Below, in pieces: positions 29,783 to 32,534 of a DNA stretch of 32,534 nucleotides (positions are counted from its first letter, which is position 1; each line of letters starts with the position of its first letter). Location: the NCBI GenBank assembly GCA_026260175.1, contig JAKCWW010006429.1, forward strand, positions 1 through 32,534, read 5' to 3'. The translations under genes were made by a program, and so were the position numbers. The notes below the pieces were generated by a model. That model ran no database searches. It saw nothing but the letters and a program-made list of their open reading frames with translations, and was not told the origin of the DNA. The stretch comes from Reticulitermes lucifugus (Eukaryota; Arthropoda; Insecta; Blattodea; Rhinotermitidae).

Positions 29783-29833
29783 CATGATGATCATCATCAT
29801 CATCACGATCATGATCTCATCATCATCATCACA
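29783..29833. repeat. (ATC)n microsatellite
   Basis: ATC/CAT trinucleotide run with a few interruptions. It encodes His or Ile runs in overlapping frames, which are not real proteins. Confidence 0.93.
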
Positions 29834-30278
29834 CTTTAAAGCGGTTAACTCGTGGTCCTTTCCAGTCTCAATACTAAAACCCAGAAGTCTTTTTAATGGG
29901 CGTCCTGCATTCCTTGCTCCTGCCGGTTTTCGCCTGGACTTAACTAGGTTTCAGAACTTGTTTGATAATTCCTACATTTTTTAAATGGTTTGTAACATAT
30001 TCTTCTCTTTCGTTTGAGAGTGTGGATCCCATGTAATATTATGTGTTTATTGTTCTACTTTTTGTTTTTTTAAATTACTGTCTTTTTTCTTAAGCAAGGC
30101 CCAAAATTTGACAACAGTTTTGCTGGTCATGAAATTCCGCGTATTTTATGGATTCTAAATTAAATTACCGTGTAATAAAGGGCAGGACATTGATATCTAT
30201 ACGCCAGATTCATGCAGTCCACGTTCTTAGAGTAGAAAACAAATGCCGCTGTGTATCTCAAATTGCGTCTGTAATTAA
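29834..30278. other. No gene recognised
   Basis: A GC-richer bit at 29870-29945 has a plus-strand reading GRPAFLAPAGFRLDLTRFQN that looks translatable, but I cannot tie it to a family. The rest is T-rich. Confidence 0.45.
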
Positions 30279-30443
30279 ATTCACTGCAGCAGCAAAAAAA
30301 ACAACAGAATAGACTCAGTGTGACCGCAAAAGAATGGCATTCACTGTAACCACAACAGAACAAAATTCACTGTAACTGTAAGAGAAGAAGATTCACTGTA
30401 ATTACATCATTATAACTTTCACTATCACCAGAACAAAGTTGGC
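30279..30443. repeat. 26-bp degenerate tandem repeat, six copies
   Basis: The landmark ATTCACTGTAA (or a near variant) begins at 30279, 30313, 30339, 30365, 30391 and 30417, each followed by an A/C/G-rich CACAACAGAACAAA-like filler. Spacing is exactly 26 bp for the last four steps and 34 for the first, where an A-run is expanded. Copies are 60-80 percent alike by eye. No gene lies within it. Confidence 0.85.
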
Positions 30444-31727
30444 CATGATGCAGAAATATTTCACGCAAAATTTAACACAACACAGTGCAAAGTTTACACT
30501 TCAAATTACAGCCTTTCAGCCGAAGAAAATATTTGCGCGTTTCACAGATTATTAACTTCTATCTCTTCAAGATCATATTTTTACAAACATTACTCCATAA
30601 GTAACTTCAAGATCCTCATTAACTCGATGGCGGTAGTGCTTTCTATCCGACGTCATAAGTTTGCCCTACCGTTTATATATTGTTGCTGTTGATGGAAAGT
30701 AGTTAGGAAGTATAAAGATGGATTTACAACTAATAACACGCTGCACAAAGCGCGTTTCACCACAGCTGGTCAATTAGTCCGTCCGTAGAATCGGCTTTAA
30801 GGATTTGGCCGCGTGGAGGATTATTGTTATTACGACAGTGGTCAATTAGTGTTAATAAGGCTGATGTCTGACACTGAAACAAGGGACAAAGGCGGACGTA
30901 AAAGTGAGCGAACAGGATCAGATAGGCATTATTGTAACCTAAACGTGCCTGATGTGACTAATTACAAACCCGGTCCGAGTGACATTTGATACACAGCCGC
31001 TGTATGTAACATATGGGAGTTCTAGGAAAGTTGATAGAGAAGAATAGAGGAGATTCTACGACAGGGAATTTCATGTTGGGGTATTCCAATGTTTTCAATA
31101 AGAAAGATGTAAAATATGGAAAATGTTTTAGGACTACACATTAGATAAATAGAATATAAACAGGAAGAATTCCCTTGGAAAGTCACATAAAACAATATTG
31201 TACGGAATACGTAAGAGTACACGGAAATATTAATAATTACAACGGATTTAAGGAACAAGTTTTAATATGTGACTTGGGCTGAACAGACTGAAGACATTTT
31301 CAGAGATTGGTACCTGTAATGGGACAGTCCACTGTCTGATTCAATAAGGCAAGGAATTTCTCGACGAACCGAATGTTTAAAGACCTACACCGTAAAACTG
31401 AAAGACCCGAATCACGAAGACGGCCGATAAAGGCATATGCAACCAACAGCGTTTCTGTAAAAGTAAGGCAGAAAATATCAAATGCAGCCACCAGGTATTT
31501 TCATGACTAGCATATAAGTCTTCACTGAAAAATATTTTATTCAGCTTTAGACTAATTTTCTTCGTACATTGCTTAAAGTCATTTAATAATTCTACGCGGG
31601 TATTGTGTGTCTGTGCTGTGCGGCTGCAATTCTCCACCTTCGAATGTGCGTTTGGTCAGTGGTTGCCATATCTGTGGCAGAACATCCATTGAGCGTTTCC
31701 AACTTAGCCACGTGCGGTAAATTGAAT
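30444..31727. other. No gene recognised
   Basis: Short minus frames at 31022-31258, 31300-31491 and 31377-31637 have no recognisable domain. GGTCAATTAGTCCG and GGTCAATTAGTG recur at 30767 and 30840, a minor direct repeat. Confidence 0.5.
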
Positions 31728-31886
31728 TTATCATTCAAATATAAAACACTCACCCAACTAATGCACTCCTATTATTATTTTTTGTATATTATATATAATT
31801 AATATATAAAATATATAATATATATTTAATAATAAAAAATAAAGTAATAATAGGATTGTTGGTTGAGTGTTTTATGTTTGATGACA
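31728..31886. mobile_element. AT-rich MITE-like inverted-repeat element
   Basis: The left end TCATTCAAATATAAAACACT CACCCAAC is mirrored by the right end (reverse complement TCATCAAACATAAAACACTC AACCAAC). Inside, CTATTATTATTTTTTGTATA pairs with the TAATAATAAAAAATAAAGTA side before an AT-only centre. So ~159 bp can fold back on itself almost throughout. I see no transposase and no clear target duplication. It could be a small non-autonomous DNA transposon, a cruciform-prone AT repeat, or both. Confidence 0.6.
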
Positions 31887-32004
31887 ATGCACGGTATGAA
31901 TAATATAGAAAATAAATTTATCTTATATTTTCCTCACACTTAATTTAGCACTGCACATTATTAATAACATCTCTGCAAGATTCACTACACTTGTAAAACC
32001 ATAT

Positions 32005-32225
32005 CTGTAGGGTCCGATCCCGGGTCAGTCAGTGTGGGATTTGTGGTGGACAAAGTGGCACTGGGACAGGTATTTCCCCGAGTACTTCGGTTTCCCCCGT
32101 CAATTTCATTCCATCGGTGCTCCATTACACGGAAAAGCGAAAAAAAATAATCATCTTCATCACAGGGTTGTACAATAAGCTTCAAGGCTGCGGTGCGTCA
32201 GTAGCATCTGCTGAGGTGCCCTTCG
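32005..32225 (+). repeat. tRNA-derived SINE, 5'-truncated
   Basis: A B-box-like GGTCCGATCCCGGGTC (from 32011) is followed by a body with GGGATTTGTGGTGGACAAAG, GGCACTGGGACAGGTATTTC, CCCGAGTACTTCGGTTTCCC and CATTCCATCGGTGCTCCATT. I recognise this type of body from arthropod SINEs. No A box precedes it, so the head is cut. The CGAGTAC block is shared with the minus-strand SINE at 10700-10882. The minus frame 31985-32185 is a shadow. Confidence 0.7.
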
Positions 32226-32534
32226 CCACAAAAAAATCTGTAAGTTATTTGGCCAGAGAAATAGCTTCTAAATTGTAAATGCGGCTACGGAAGATTTTTA
32301 CTTCTGAATCGCTGCAAAAAAATAAGTTGCCTTCAAAGGTAGTGTGGTATCCACTCCAATATAAATCATGTGAAATACTATACACAGTGGCTCGAGGCAG
32401 TTGAATTTCAAGGCAATGTGAAGAGGTGAGAGACAGGTCACAGTCATGTCAAATATTGCCTACTGTAATCATTCATTCTGTAGTATGTCTTACGACAGGT
32501 CCGTAGCCTCTTCCAAAGCGAGATCTCCACAGGG
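32226..32534. other. No gene recognised
   Basis: Nothing supportable seen up to the window end. Confidence 0.55.

Noticed and set aside
1..32534. CRISPR array, operon, prophage or other bacterial system
   Set aside because: No regularly spaced identical repeats with unique spacers (the 43-bp array has no spacers), no long coding frames, and abundant eukaryotic SINE/LINE content.

Overview
This is a stretch of a large, AT-rich eukaryotic nuclear genome with no intact protein-coding gene that I can support. Every open frame is short (longest about 138 codons) and none forms a convincing gene. There are no operons, Shine-Dalgarno sites or CRISPR arrays. The content is typical of a repeat-laden arthropod genome: several different tRNA-derived SINEs, decayed non-LTR retrotransposon (LINE) pieces whose translations resemble jockey-like insect elements, minisatellites, microsatellites and foldback elements. 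The combination reminds me most of Blattodea (cockroach/termite). That is an inference from memory of repeat types, not a database result. The sequence is probably intergenic or deep intronic. Two N bases (1495, 1499) inside a minisatellite point to a draft assembly.

Layout. 1-68: 3' tail of a SINE (family A). 1139-1722: 43-bp minisatellite. 3950-9066: a LINE graveyard, with three ORF2 C-terminal tails (3950-4093 +, 6108-6482 -, 8825-9066 +) and one ORF1 gag-like remnant (4815-6055 -) that is split by a younger SINE (5430-5636 -) with a perfect 7-bp target-site duplication. 8693-8810, 11704-11772, 11962-12150 and 12660-12691: inverted repeats and palindromes. 10700-10882: degenerate SINE. 10978-11180: degenerate ~31-bp tandem repeat. 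15084-15371: near-complete family A SINE with an 11-bp duplication. 16596-17108: two family B SINE copies head to tail. 23339-23480 and 25059-25353: further SINEs. 24757-24895: a small GC-richer spot with a CRE palindrome, a GAGA/CT tract and a splice-acceptor-like site. 28161-28440: reverse-transcriptase remnant with a YADD box. 28977-29079: two adjacent hairpins. 29240-29494: SINE with an 11-bp duplication. 30279-30443: 26-bp tandem repeat. 31728-31886: AT-rich MITE-like inverted repeat. 32005-32225: another SINE.

How the parts relate. The history looks like repeated target-primed retrotransposition. Old LINE copies are 5'-truncated and frameshifted, and younger SINEs sit in or beside them. 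SINEs depend on LINE machinery, and both occur here, but no copy in the window looks capable of making protein. I found no convincing new biological system. The items most worth checking are the foldback elements that share a CTGAAGATG / CGAAACATGT-type motif reminiscent of Penelope-like hammerhead repeats, the dimeric SINE, and the adjacent long palindromes.
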